Origin: Sulfurimonas sp.
GTDB lineage: Bacteria; Campylobacterota; Campylobacteria; Campylobacterales; Sulfurimonadaceae
Reading direction: 5' to 3'
Length of the DNA: 64,000 nt
Assembly: GCF_029027585.1 (NCBI RefSeq)
Contig: NZ_CP093397.1
Span: forward strand, 806,001 to 870,000
A model generated the notes under the pieces. That model was given only the letters and a program-made list of their open reading frames with translations. It was not told the DNA's origin and did no database searches. Below, one piece after another: positions 26,490 to 35,360 of this stretch. The stretch's first letter is position 1. The number at the start of each line of letters is the position of its first letter. The position numbers were made by a program, and so were the translations under genes.

Positions 26490-27627
26490 CTTAAAAGTTT
26501 TTATAAATAAATCTCCTAGCGGATACTTAAGTTATGAAGATGAAAAATACATTTTTAACTACAATAACCAAGCAAAAAAATTAGTATCATTAACCATGCC
26601 CATCCGTAATGAGAGTTGGGTGTCAAAAAAGCTTCATCCAATATTTCAAATGAACATGCCTGAAGGTGCATTAAAAGATGTCATCAAAAATCATTTTTCT
26701 AAAATACAAAAGATGGATGATATAAACTTTTTAAAACTAATCGGTCCATATATGCTAGGGCGTGTGAAGTTTAACACCCTACTTCATACAGAAGAAAATC
26801 TTACTCTAGATAGCATTTTGAAAAATAATAAAGAAAATCTATTTGAAGAATTAATGCAGAAGTTTGCAATACGCTCTGGTATATCAGGGGTACAACCAAA
26901 GCTACTTCTAAGTGCACATAACAAAACAACAATGAAATTTGAGCATTACATAGTCAAATCTTTTGAAATAAACTATCCAGAATTGGCTCTTAATGAATAC
27001 TTTTGCATGAAAGCTGTACAAAATGCCAACTTGCCTACTCCAGATTTTCATTTAAGTGATGATAGAAGCATGTTTATTATGAAAAGATTTGATGTTAAAG
27101 ATGATGGTAGTTACTTTGGCTTTGAAGATATGTGTGTCCTTACCGCAAGAGGCACTGATGAAAAATATGACGGGAGTTATGAAGAGTGTGTTAGAGTTAT
27201 AAAAGATATTATCCCTCCACAAAAAAGAAAAATTTCTATTAAAATATTTTTTAAAGCCATAATCATGAATCATCTTTTACAAAATGGTGATGGACATTTA
27301 AAAAATTATGGTGTTGTTTATAACAATGATTACCAAGATGCCACACTTGCTCCAATATACGATGTTATAACAACAACTATCTATATAAAAAAAGATATAC
27401 CTGCCCTTAAACTTAGCGATGCTAAGCTTTGGTTCAAAGAAAAAACATATAGAAAATTTGCTTTTGGAAGTTGTGGGCTATCTAAAAATGATTATGAAAA
27501 TATACTACGCGAATGTGAAAATGCTATAAAAAAAACAAAAAAAGAGATAGATGATTATAAAAGTAAAGACAAAAAAGTTATAGATTTTTTAACTTCTTTA
27601 AAAGAATGCTGGAAAGATAAGTTTTAA
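26476..27627 (+). CDS. hipA: HipA-like Ser/Thr kinase toxin
   Basis: A 383-residue HipA-family protein kinase. In E. coli the homologue phosphorylates glutamyl-tRNA synthetase and induces dormancy. Motifs seen are the N-terminal subdomain (FQMNMPEGALKDVI), the SGISGVQPKLLL loop (about residues 138-149), YIVKSFEINYPELALNEYFC (nucleotide-binding lysine, about 162-181), the catalytic loop MNHLLQNGDGHLKNYGV (about 260-276) and the metal-binding APIYDVITTTIY (about 287-298). All kinase residues appear intact, so the toxin is probably active. ATG 26476 lies inside hipB, coupling the two. Decayed coding fragments follow. Confidence 0.88.
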   Translation: MKENNLKVFINKSPSGYLSYEDEKYIFNYNNQAKKLVSLTMPIRNESWVSKKLHPIFQMNMPEGALKDVIKNHFSKIQKMDDINFLKLIGPYMLGRVKFNTLLHTEENLTLDSILKNNKENLFEELMQKFAIRSGISGVQPKLLLSAHNKTTMKFEHYIVKSFEINYPELALNEYFCMKAVQNANLPTPDFHLSDDRSMFIMKRFDVKDDGSYFGFEDMCVLTARGTDEKYDGSYEECVRVIKDIIPPQKRKISIKIFFKAIIMNHLLQNGDGHLKNYGVVYNNDYQDATLAPIYDVITTTIYIKKDIPALKLSDAKLWFKEKTYRKFAFGSCGLSKNDYENILRECENAIKKTKKEIDDYKSKDKKVIDFLTSLKECWKDKF

Positions 27628-27908
27628 CAGAACTTTGATAATAAATATAAAAAAAATCATTCTATCTTTTTTAAAGATGACGCATTTGCAAAACTAGAAA
27701 AAATTCAAATATGTTTAAAGGAAGAACAAATAGCTATATAAAAAATAGACTATAATCAATCATAGATATAGAGTATTTTGTATCTCAAAAAGATGATTAG
27801 ATACTTGAAACAGTTCTAAGAATACACCTACCAAAAATAAAACTTACAATAGAAAAAATTATTCTTATACCTTAATTTACTTTAAGCTTTCTTTTTCTTT
27901 TATGGTAG
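27628..27908 (+). pseudogene. Decayed coding remnants downstream of hipA
   Basis: No intact gene lies in this gap. Two stretches still look protein-like: one from about 27634 to the TAA near 27740 (ending KLEKIQICLKEEQIAI) without a start, and one from about 27766 to 27874 with an internal TAG (DIEYFVSQKDD, stop, ILETVLRIHLPKIKLTIEKI). Both lack starts and ribosome-binding sites. They may be remains of a gene lost when hipBA or the neighbouring cassette moved in. The family is not recognisable, and the coding appearance may be chance in AT-rich DNA. Confidence 0.3.
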
Positions 27909-27914
27909 TATAAT
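27909..27914 (+). promoter_or_regulatory. -10 box of the adhesin/pseudopilin operon
   Basis: TATAAT follows a T-rich tract (TTTCTTTTTCTTTTATGGTAG). It gives a predicted leader of about 70 nt before the adhesin ATG at 27991. No closer promoter was seen. Confidence 0.5.
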
Positions 27915-27990
27915 GTAGTTATATATAAATATTTTAGTGTTGAGCCCTATTTTTTGGTACACTCATTTACTTTACTTCAAGGAGACCATT

Positions 27991-30900
27991 ATGAAAACTT
28001 TTAATACAAAATTTTCTTTCCTGCTACTACTTGCTTTATTTTTTATTCCTCTCTCAGCGTTAGAATTGTCAAATGATACATTTAATAGTAGTACAGATGG
28101 TTATACTGGTACAGGTGTTTCAGCAAGTGCTGGAGGATGGTTAGTTATTACAAAGGATAATACAGCTACTAAAACTTATAATTTTGGGACTTTATATGCT
28201 AACCGAACTGTTACTTTAAATATAAGATATAGAACTTCTGGTGGCTGGGAGAATTCTGGAGGCAGTCAAGATTATTTTAACACACTTGTAAATGGCACTA
28301 ATGTAAAAAGTTATTCTCCACTAGACGGAACATATGCAGAATCATTTACAGCAACTACAGATGCGACAGGTAAAATAATTTTAGCTTTTAATCCAAATAC
28401 TACTGGTGCTGGTGAACAAGTAGAACTTGATTATGTTCAAATCAACATTGAAATACTAAATGCGGAATACCGTTTTGATGAATGTTATTATGATGGTTCG
28501 AGCAATGAAGTTACAGACTCCATAGGATCTATACATGGGGTAAGCTACAACGGCACATCATTAGACTCAAATGAATTAATTTTATGTTCTAGTGCTTCTT
28601 TTGATGGTGTTGATGATTCAATCTCTATGGGCAGTAATTTTAATGATATTTTTGGAACAACAAATGATAAGTTCAGTGTCAGTGCTTGGATAAAACCATC
28701 AAGTGATGACAATAGTACAAGTATCATTATTACAAAAGATAACTTTAAATTACAAATATTGGCGAATAATAAATTAAACCTTTCAGTTAAAGCTTCTTCA
28801 AATATCTCTGTTAACTCAGCGGTAAGTGTTAGAGATAACTCATGGCACTTCATAACTGCTACTTACAATGGATCAGCCTCACCATCACTAAAGCTATATG
28901 TTGATGGTGTTGAATATGCTGATGATGTTAATGCCACTGGTAATTTACAAGATGCTAGCAGCGATGATTTTCTTCTTGCTAATGGATCTTATTCTGGTCT
29001 CATTGACGAAATTAAAATCTTCAACACTACTCTTACCAGCACATTTGTAAACAAAATATTTACATATGAAAAAGCTGGATTTACTTATCTTCTAAAATCA
29101 AGAGTTTGCCAGTCATGTGTTCCGAGTTATTGTAGAATAAATGGACTTGGAGAAGGTTTTCATATAGTTGATCCTGATGGAGGAGATGACTCTAATTCTT
29201 ATGAAATCTATTGTGATAGGACTAGTACTAAAGCACCTAGAGATTTAATTGCTCTACCTCTTAAGAATCACTATAATAACTTCGTATTTAAAGATGACTT
29301 ACCTTCCTCTAACTACTATACTGAAGCGGATAATTCTAGAATAAATGAAGCAGCAAATTCATTTAATTTTTTACAGATATCTATATCTGGAAGCACAATT
29401 AAAGTAATACCAAGTTCAGTAGCAGAAGGTTCAAGTAATCAAGGATACTTTAGTAATATTAATCTTATAGGTACTCCATTTTCCATTGACTGGACTAATA
29501 CAACTTTATCAAATTGTGATAATGGTAAACTTCGTAAAGGTGCATGGAATCAAGCTGTTAAAATAAATACACTTGATTATACAAACGGACGATGTAAAGT
29601 TGAACAAATGCAACTTAAACTACTAACAAACTATAAATATTTAACATTTTCAGATATTATGGGAACAACAAATGGATCAATTACTGGAGCTTATAATAGT
29701 GAAATTCTTGAAGAAACTTGCAGACAAATTTTTCAAAAGGTTCCAGATGACGCTACTCATCTGCCAACATTAGGTGGTGCCTCAAACGGTTATTTTTGGG
29801 TAGATCCAGACAAGGGTGGAAGAGTTATTGGGGATTTAATCACAACAAAATTTAGACCATTTGTAGCATATTGTAAATATCAAGAAGATATTAAACAAGC
29901 TTGGACATTTGTTATGGCTCTTGATGCAAAAGTAACTAATTCCAAAAATGATATAAAAACTATGTCACAAGTTCGCACACATCCAAATATATATCATGAT
30001 ACTTGTTCTCAACTTGGTCTTTTATTTTTTGTTCCAAATACAAAGGATACATTTCAAAGAACAAGAACATATTTATTTGATAATAAATCTGAATGGATAA
30101 ACTATACAGGTACTATCCGTGAAAAATATAAAATATACACCAATACTCCATCAAAAGAATACTATATTCAGGGTGAAGGATATAATGAGATTTGGCCTTA
30201 TGGACCATTTGGACTTTACTTTCCACAAAGTGGAAACCATTATGCTGATGGCAGATCACTTTCTTGGTCCAATAATAATAATATGACTGGAAGATGCATG
30301 AACTCTGGAATAGCTTCAGGCGCTTCTACTTGTACAGACTATACCAATAGTCTTCTTACTCCTGATGATGGAACTATGGGCATTATGGGATGGAGAACTA
30401 CACTCCGAGATATGATAGAAAACAATCCAACTGACCCTTCTTTATCAGCTATATCAGATGGTAATCAATGGTGGATAGCTGATGTGGGTGCAGGTAACTA
30501 CTTAACAAATCAAAATGATGGTACTCCAGAATTCAGTGTGACCGCTCCTGGTATTGGAGGGGGTGGAACAAGTGTACATAGAGCCCCTTACTATGAGCCA
30601 AATGGTAACTATACACAAGATGCTTGGCTTAACTTTATTTCTGATAGCAACGGTAATGTTTACCATAATGATGACAATAATGCATTCTACTCATATTATG
30701 ATTATCTGTGTATGTCTTGGGATAATTACCTTGGAGTTAGTCGTTATGGACTTACAGAAGGTCCATTTACAATTATAGATCGTCCAAATCCTGCAATAGA
30801 CACTAGCAGTGGCTATCCTATAACAACTCCAAGTGACTTAAATATAACTACAAAAATTCTTAATGAAGCAAAAAACTTTGATATTCTACTTCTAAGTCAA

Positions 30901-32718
30901 AACAGAGCAGAAATAGTAGATGATCAAAATATAAGTGCAGGAATTTTTCTGACAAAAATAGAACAATCAGAGATAAACGGACTTCCAGTCACTAATGTTA
31001 CTGATTTAAAATATTATGGACAAATCGGAACTAATAATAATTTTAATCTTGCTGGAAATCCAAGAGGTGTTATAGCCCTTGACAATGCATTGTCATTAGT
31101 AACTAGCGTACACAAAAGGGTTGTATTTCAATTTAAATATTGCAGTTATAATAACTTTTGGAATACTTGCTGGAACATAACAGGTAGTGGAACAAATACA
31201 AAAGCGACATGTACTACTGGGTATGATGCACTTGGAAATCCCAATAGCCCATGTCAAGTAGCAGAATCGAATGATTTTGCGATTAGACCAAATAATTTTG
31301 CAATTGGAAGCTTAGATGGAATTCAGAGTGGGGGAAAGCTTATAGTTAAAGCTCAAGATTCAAATATAAGCTATCTTGCTAATGACTTTACTGGTAATAT
31401 AGCTCCTGACTACAATGTGTCTTTTAATAATTTAGATACAGATGTAACTCTAATAAATCTTGGTTTAAATTGTAGTACTGATGACCTTAGTGATACAAAT
31501 CAATCTGCTTATAGCTTTAGTAATGGGCGAGATTCTCATACTTATACTCTTAGTGATGTTGGTGAATATAGTTTTAGACTTCAAGAAGTAGATGGTCAAG
31601 AGTTTGCTTTAGTTGATAAAGATGATACTCCAGATATAGATAGATTTATAACTCCAAATGCTATTAACTTACTTATAAAACCTCATCATTTTAATATTAC
31701 AACACCTCCAACTAATATAAATCATAATAGTGCAACAGGTTACACATACCTATCTAATGATTTAACAAATATGGCAGTTACTCTCAATTTTCGTGCAACT
31801 GCTCAAAACCATCTAAATGCTCCTACTCTCAATTACTCTAAAGATTGTTATGCAAGTAATGTAAATATTGATTTTGCCTATACCATTCCAAGTGGAACCT
31901 TAACTCTTCCAAATCCTATTGGCAAAATCATTTATAAAGACTTTATCACAACCGGTGCGATTGATGTAAACTCTACTGCAAGCCTTTTAAAAGGAGGTCT
32001 TCTTATTCCTCCAACTCAAGTTTTTACAACTGATCATAATGGAAGTGCAGACTTTCAAATAAAATTCAACTTTGAGAGAGATGTAAATGCTACAAAAAAT
32101 CCTTTTGTTGTAAATGTGAATGATTTAAATGTTTCTGATCAAACAACAGTTTTACAAATTGGGACAGATGCTTCTCATATTATTGATGTAAATGCTACCA
32201 TGTTTTATGGTCGTGCACAAGGTCCTAAAAGGGCTATAACTAAGATTTGTCATGTAACGGGTCCATGTATTACGAGTGCAAGCCCTGATGCGAATAACCC
32301 AAGACTTATATACCAAGTCTATAGTGATAACCCTCCTTTAGTACCTGCCTTTAATAATAATGGAACAGGCGATATAAGATGGTTCGCTAACTCATGGCAT
32401 AGGGAAGGAAACAACGACGGACTTATTGGACCAGTTAGTGAAGATGCTGGATTTGTAACTAATGGTTTAGGCAGAAGTGGTGGTGTGTTTAATTTTGAGT
32501 ATTATCTACAGTACAATGGAATAACTTACCCATATCTAGCAGACATGAAAAATACTCCAGATTCTTGGCTTATTTATGATGAAAATAATGCCTCAGCAAC
32601 AAGTAATAAATTTCAAGTTAACTTTAGTAAAGCTGGTGCTTGGAGTGGTAAAGCTGAAAATAACACAACTACTACAACTAAAGCAAAAGGCATAACAAAT
32701 AGGAGAACAATGTGGTAA
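27991..32718 (+). CDS. Giant secreted MshQ-like protein with LamG-type lectin domain
   Basis: A 1575-residue exported protein, probably the tip or adhesive component of a pilus-like structure. ATG 27991 is chosen because AAGGAGA lies 6 bases before it and a signal peptide starts there (MKTFNTKFSFLLLLALFFIP). An upstream in-frame ATG/TTG would add an unlikely 18 residues. Order: a beta-sandwich segment (25-150), a LamG/concanavalin-like domain (about 160-345; FSVSAWIKPSS, WHFITATYNGS, LKLYVDGVEYAD, GLIDEIKIFN), a Cys-rich GON-like domain (about 360-600; CQSCVPSYCRINGLGEGFHI) and a C-terminal region resembling MshQ/DUF6701 (FAIRPNNFAIGSLDG; FYGRAQGPKRAITKICHVTG). It is followed in coupled order by three pseudopilins. 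Ligand and exact role are unknown. Confidence 0.72.
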   Translation: MKTFNTKFSFLLLLALFFIPLSALELSNDTFNSSTDGYTGTGVSASAGGWLVITKDNTATKTYNFGTLYANRTVTLNIRYRTSGGWENSGGSQDYFNTLVNGTNVKSYSPLDGTYAESFTATTDATGKIILAFNPNTTGAGEQVELDYVQINIEILNAEYRFDECYYDGSSNEVTDSIGSIHGVSYNGTSLDSNELILCSSASFDGVDDSISMGSNFNDIFGTTNDKFSVSAWIKPSSDDNSTSIIITKDNFKLQILANNKLNLSVKASSNISVNSAVSVRDNSWHFITATYNGSASPSLKLYVDGVEYADDVNATGNLQDASSDDFLLANGSYSGLIDEIKIFNTTLTSTFVNKIFTYEKAGFTYLLKSRVCQSCVPSYCRINGLGEGFHIVDPDGGDDSNSYEIYCDRTSTKAPRDLIALPLKNHYNNFVFKDDLPSSNYYTEADNSRINEAANSFNFLQISISGSTIKVIPSSVAEGSSNQGYFSNINLIGTPFSIDWTNTTLSNCDNGKLRKGAWNQAVKINTLDYTNGRCKVEQMQLKLLTNYKYLTFSDIMGTTNGSITGAYNSEILEETCRQIFQKVPDDATHLPTLGGASNGYFWVDPDKGGRVIGDLITTKFRPFVAYCKYQEDIKQAWTFVMALDAKVTNSKNDIKTMSQVRTHPNIYHDTCSQLGLLFFVPNTKDTFQRTRTYLFDNKSEWINYTGTIREKYKIYTNTPSKEYYIQGEGYNEIWPYGPFGLYFPQSGNHYADGRSLSWSNNNNMTGRCMNSGIASGASTCTDYTNSLLTPDDGTMGIMGWRTTLRDMIENNPTDPSLSAISDGNQWWIADVGAGNYLTNQNDGTPEFSVTAPGIGGGGTSVHRAPYYEPNGNYTQDAWLNFISDSNGNVYHNDDNNAFYSYYDYLCMSWDNYLGVSRYGLTEGPFTIIDRPNPAIDTSSGYPITTPSDLNITTKILNEAKNFDILLLSQNRAEIVDDQNISAGIFLTKIEQSEINGLPVTNVTDLKYYGQIGTNNNFNLAGNPRGVIALDNALSLVTSVHKRVVFQFKYCSYNNFWNTCWNITGSGTNTKATCTTGYDALGNPNSPCQVAESNDFAIRPNNFAIGSLDGIQSGGKLIVKAQDSNISYLANDFTGNIAPDYNVSFNNLDTDVTLINLGLNCSTDDLSDTNQSAYSFSNGRDSHTYTLSDVGEYSFRLQEVDGQEFALVDKDDTPDIDRFITPNAINLLIKPHHFNITTPPTNINHNSATGYTYLSNDLTNMAVTLNFRATAQNHLNAPTLNYSKDCYASNVNIDFAYTIPSGTLTLPNPIGKIIYKDFITTGAIDVNSTASLLKGGLLIPPTQVFTTDHNGSADFQIKFNFERDVNATKNPFVVNVNDLNVSDQTTVLQIGTDASHIIDVNATMFYGRAQGPKRAITKICHVTGPCITSASPDANNPRLIYQVYSDNPPLVPAFNNNGTGDIRWFANSWHREGNNDGLIGPVSEDAGFVTNGLGRSGGVFNFEYYLQYNGITYPYLADMKNTPDSWLIYDENNASATSNKFQVNFSKAGAWSGKAENNTTTTTKAKGITNRRTMW

Positions 32719-33362
32719 ATAAAAACACTCACAAACTTGCCTTTACTATGATAGAGCTGATATTTGCTATTGTTATTATCTCTATATCGGTAATGTCACT
32801 GCCGATGATGACTCAAATTACTCTTAAAACAATTGAAGATAGTCTTGTTCAAGAGGCTATTTTTGTATCCGTTGCTGGTCTAAATGAAGCAAGCACATAC
32901 AGGTGGGATGAAAATTCTATGGATGATGAGTTGATTGATTCAGATAATGCTAGAGTTGTAAATACCGCAATTGGTGGGTGTACAGCTCTTGGTACACCAA
33001 ATAGAAGAGTTGGACATATCCATAGAAGATGCTTAGAAGATTTAAGTCTACGCCCTGATATAACTGGATTTCATAGTGATTCACTTCACGAAGCTGCACA
33101 TGGAGCTCAATCAGTATATATAGTTGGTGCAACCACATCAGCAGAGGGTTACAAAAAACTTTACAATTCCACTTTAACTGTTACAAATGGAGGAACAGGA
33201 GCTGGTGCAGAGTTTGAAGATGGAACAGGTAATGACCCAAACATGAAAGAGATAATCATAACAGTTTTAGATGCTGATGACAATGTTACAGTTATCACTC
33301 GCTTAAAAACATATAGTGCAAACATTGGTGAAGTTGCATATACACTACCTAGGACTTACTAA
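32712..33362 (+). CDS. Type IV pilin-like protein (pseudopilin) 1
   Basis: A 216-residue type IV pilin-like protein. The N terminus has a prepilin-peptidase site and hydrophobic helix (KLAFTMIELIFAIVIISISV), with Glu at mature position 5. The soluble part is not a known domain; it has two Cys (GGCTALG, HRRCLED) that could bridge. The start is GTG 32712, overlapping the adhesin stop by 7 bases, with AGGAG 6 bases upstream. By position it resembles the minor pilins MshC/MshD of MSHA clusters. No assembly ATPase, platform protein or prepilin peptidase is nearby, so it must use machinery encoded elsewhere. Confidence 0.8.
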   Translation: MVNKNTHKLAFTMIELIFAIVIISISVMSLPMMTQITLKTIEDSLVQEAIFVSVAGLNEASTYRWDENSMDDELIDSDNARVVNTAIGGCTALGTPNRRVGHIHRRCLEDLSLRPDITGFHSDSLHEAAHGAQSVYIVGATTSAEGYKKLYNSTLTVTNGGTGAGAEFEDGTGNDPNMKEIIITVLDADDNVTVITRLKTYSANIGEVAYTLPRTY

Positions 33363-34309
33363 TGAATCTTAAAGAAAAAAAAGTAAGGACGCATCTTCGT
33401 AAAGCTTTCACAATGATTGAACTCGTATTTGTTATAGTTATCATGGCAATCTTAGCAAAATTTGGAGTAGAGTTTTTAGCTCAAGCATACAACAATTTTA
33501 TTTTCTCTAAAATCAATAATGAATTACAATCTAATAGTGCTTCATCAGTTGAGTTTATTTCCTCAAGACTTCAACATCGAATCAAAGAGTCTAGCATCAT
33601 GAGAAATACAACAGCTGGCTATCCTGGTACACCACAATCTCTTCAAAATAGTGTTAGTGATGTAAATGCTACAGTTCTTGAGTGGATAAGTGCCGATATA
33701 GCAGGCTTTAGAGGAGATACTCTACCTTACTGGAGTGGAATTATAGACCTAGATGATAGTAATGCAACTACATTAGTATCAAAAGAGACAAATACAACAG
33801 CAATCAATAATCTTATAAATAGCTTATCAGATGGCAACTCTGGGATAAATAATAGTGCAATTTATTTTATTGGCTCTTCTCCCATGACAACAACACCTTT
33901 ACAACCTGAAACTGCTTGGGGATATGATGTAAACATAACAGACCAAAATCACAGTATGCATCCTATAACATTAACTGGACAAATAAATCAATTTATTCCA
34001 GATAGTGGTGCCATTAATTTTTCAGGAGTTGGTATTTGGGAGTATTATAAATTGGCATGGACTGCTTATGCTGTAGAACTTCGTGATTATAATAACACAA
34101 GTAATACTGGAACTTTAACTCTTTGGTATGACTATCAACCTTGGGAAGGTGAAGTTTACAATACTCATGGAAGAGATAGCATAATTATGGAAAATGTAAG
34201 TTCATTTCAATTTAGATCTATAGGTTCACTAATAAAAATACAAGTTTGTACAAAAAGCTTATTAACAAATGAGGAGTATTCAATATGCAAAGAAAAAACT
34301 GTTTTTTAA
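33362..34309 (+). CDS. Type IV pilin-like protein (pseudopilin) 2, MshO-like
   Basis: A 315-residue pilin-like protein. The prepilin cleavage site and helix are clear (KAFTMIELVFVIVIMAILAK, residues about 15-34). The globular part is large for a pilin, suggesting a minor, tip-located subunit like MshO or GspJ/GspK. A C-terminal strand pair contains two Cys (QVCTKS, SICKEK). The ATG overlaps the previous stop by one base (TAATG), and the following gene overlaps this one by 25 bases, so the cassette is tightly coupled. Confidence 0.78.
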   Translation: MNLKEKKVRTHLRKAFTMIELVFVIVIMAILAKFGVEFLAQAYNNFIFSKINNELQSNSASSVEFISSRLQHRIKESSIMRNTTAGYPGTPQSLQNSVSDVNATVLEWISADIAGFRGDTLPYWSGIIDLDDSNATTLVSKETNTTAINNLINSLSDGNSGINNSAIYFIGSSPMTTTPLQPETAWGYDVNITDQNHSMHPITLTGQINQFIPDSGAINFSGVGIWEYYKLAWTAYAVELRDYNNTSNTGTLTLWYDYQPWEGEVYNTHGRDSIIMENVSSFQFRSIGSLIKIQVCTKSLLTNEEYSICKEKTVF

Positions 34310-34767
34310 GAACTTCTCAAAACACAAAAACTTCTAAAAATGGTATGGCAATGATGATGGCAATAATTGTTCTTGTTGTTATTGCTACTGTAATGGCTCT
34401 ATCTTTATCCCTTGCAACCCAAACATCAAAAAGAACTACAGACTTATATCTTTATGAACAATCAATACTACTTTCTCATAGTACAGCTGAGTATATTATG
34501 CTTAAGATATCTCAAAATCCTCCATGTACCCCACCAAATCTAAATTTTACTCACGATGGTATATATGATATCAATGTAAGTTTGTATTATGTTTATACTA
34601 CTCCATCTCCATGCGATCCACCTATATCAGCTGGAGGAACAAAATACTTTGACATCAACACAACTGATACTAATGGAACAGTCCTAATGGACATAACTGT
34701 AACAGCAAATCCAGCTGGGACAACAGAACCTATACGATATTTTAGAAGAAGCCTTCAAAAATTATAG
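34285..34767 (+). CDS. PilX/MshP-like minor pilus protein
   Basis: A 160-residue protein with an N-terminal anchor (GMAMMMAIIVLVVIATVMAL, about residues 20-39) followed by polar helix residues (SLATQTSKRTTDLYLYEQSI). This matches PilX/MshP-type minor subunits, which lack the FTLIE motif. The C-terminal part has the paired cysteines NPPCTPPN and PSPCDPPI. It is the last gene of the adhesin/pseudopilin operon and overlaps its predecessor by 25 bases, with GAGGAG upstream. Confidence 0.7.
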   Translation: MQRKNCFLRTSQNTKTSKNGMAMMMAIIVLVVIATVMALSLSLATQTSKRTTDLYLYEQSILLSHSTAEYIMLKISQNPPCTPPNLNFTHDGIYDINVSLYYVYTTPSPCDPPISAGGTKYFDINTTDTNGTVLMDITVTANPAGTTEPIRYFRRSLQKL

Positions 34768-34826
34768 TTTTACATAAACCTTTTAATGTTATAATCACAA
34801 AATTAAAATATTAAAAGGATTCTTTT

Positions 34827-35360
34827 ATGAATATTTCCCTTACAGGAAGACAACTAGAACTAACTGAACCAATAAAAACTCACATGACAACTTCTATAGA
34901 AACACTTAGCAAGTACAATATGGATATTATCTCTGTAAATGTTGTAGCATCTGCTCAAACAAAAAAAGGTAAAGAACATTCAAGTGTTGAGTTTGTTATA
35001 AATCTTGCACATAAAAACTCTATTATTATAAAACAGAGTGATGATGATTTATATGCTGCTATTGATATGGCAACAAGTAGAGCACAAAAAGCTATTCGTC
35101 GTATGCATGACAAAGATGTTGGACATCGTAAAGTTGGCTTAAATGAAATCAAAGCTGAAAATGTAAACCTCAAAGAAGAAGCAGAGGCTGGTGAAGATGA
35201 AATCGTACCAGTTGAGCTTGACCTCTATAAACCTCGTGAAGTTGAAGATGTTTTAACAGACCTAAAAGATAGTAACAAAATGTTTGAAATCTTCTTAGAT
35301 AACGAAGGTAAAACTCGTGTTCTTTACAAAAGAAACGATGGTAAATTTGGACTATATTAA
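34827..35360 (+). CDS. hpf: Long-form ribosome hibernation promoting factor
   Basis: A 177-residue long HPF, which dimerises 70S ribosomes into inactive 100S particles under starvation. The N-terminal S30AE/RaiA domain covers residues 1-105 (MNISLTGRQLELTEPIKTHM; DDDLYAAIDMATSRAQKAIR). The C-terminal dimerisation domain covers about 125-177 (ELDLYKPREVEDVLTDLKDS; NEGKTRVLYKRNDGKFGLY). It has its own promoter (TATAAT near 34789-34794) and AAAAGGA before ATG. The 3' end overlaps that of convergent recG by 9 bases. A second, short homologue lies at 48131-48460. Confidence 0.93.
   Translation: MNISLTGRQLELTEPIKTHMTTSIETLSKYNMDIISVNVVASAQTKKGKEHSSVEFVINLAHKNSIIIKQSDDDLYAAIDMATSRAQKAIRRMHDKDVGHRKVGLNEIKAENVNLKEEAEAGEDEIVPVELDLYKPREVEDVLTDLKDSNKMFEIFLDNEGKTRVLYKRNDGKFGLY

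Noticed and set aside
27937..27990. Upstream extension of the giant adhesin
   Set aside because: The 18 extra residues precede a complete signal peptide; AAGGAGA is correctly spaced only for ATG 27991.
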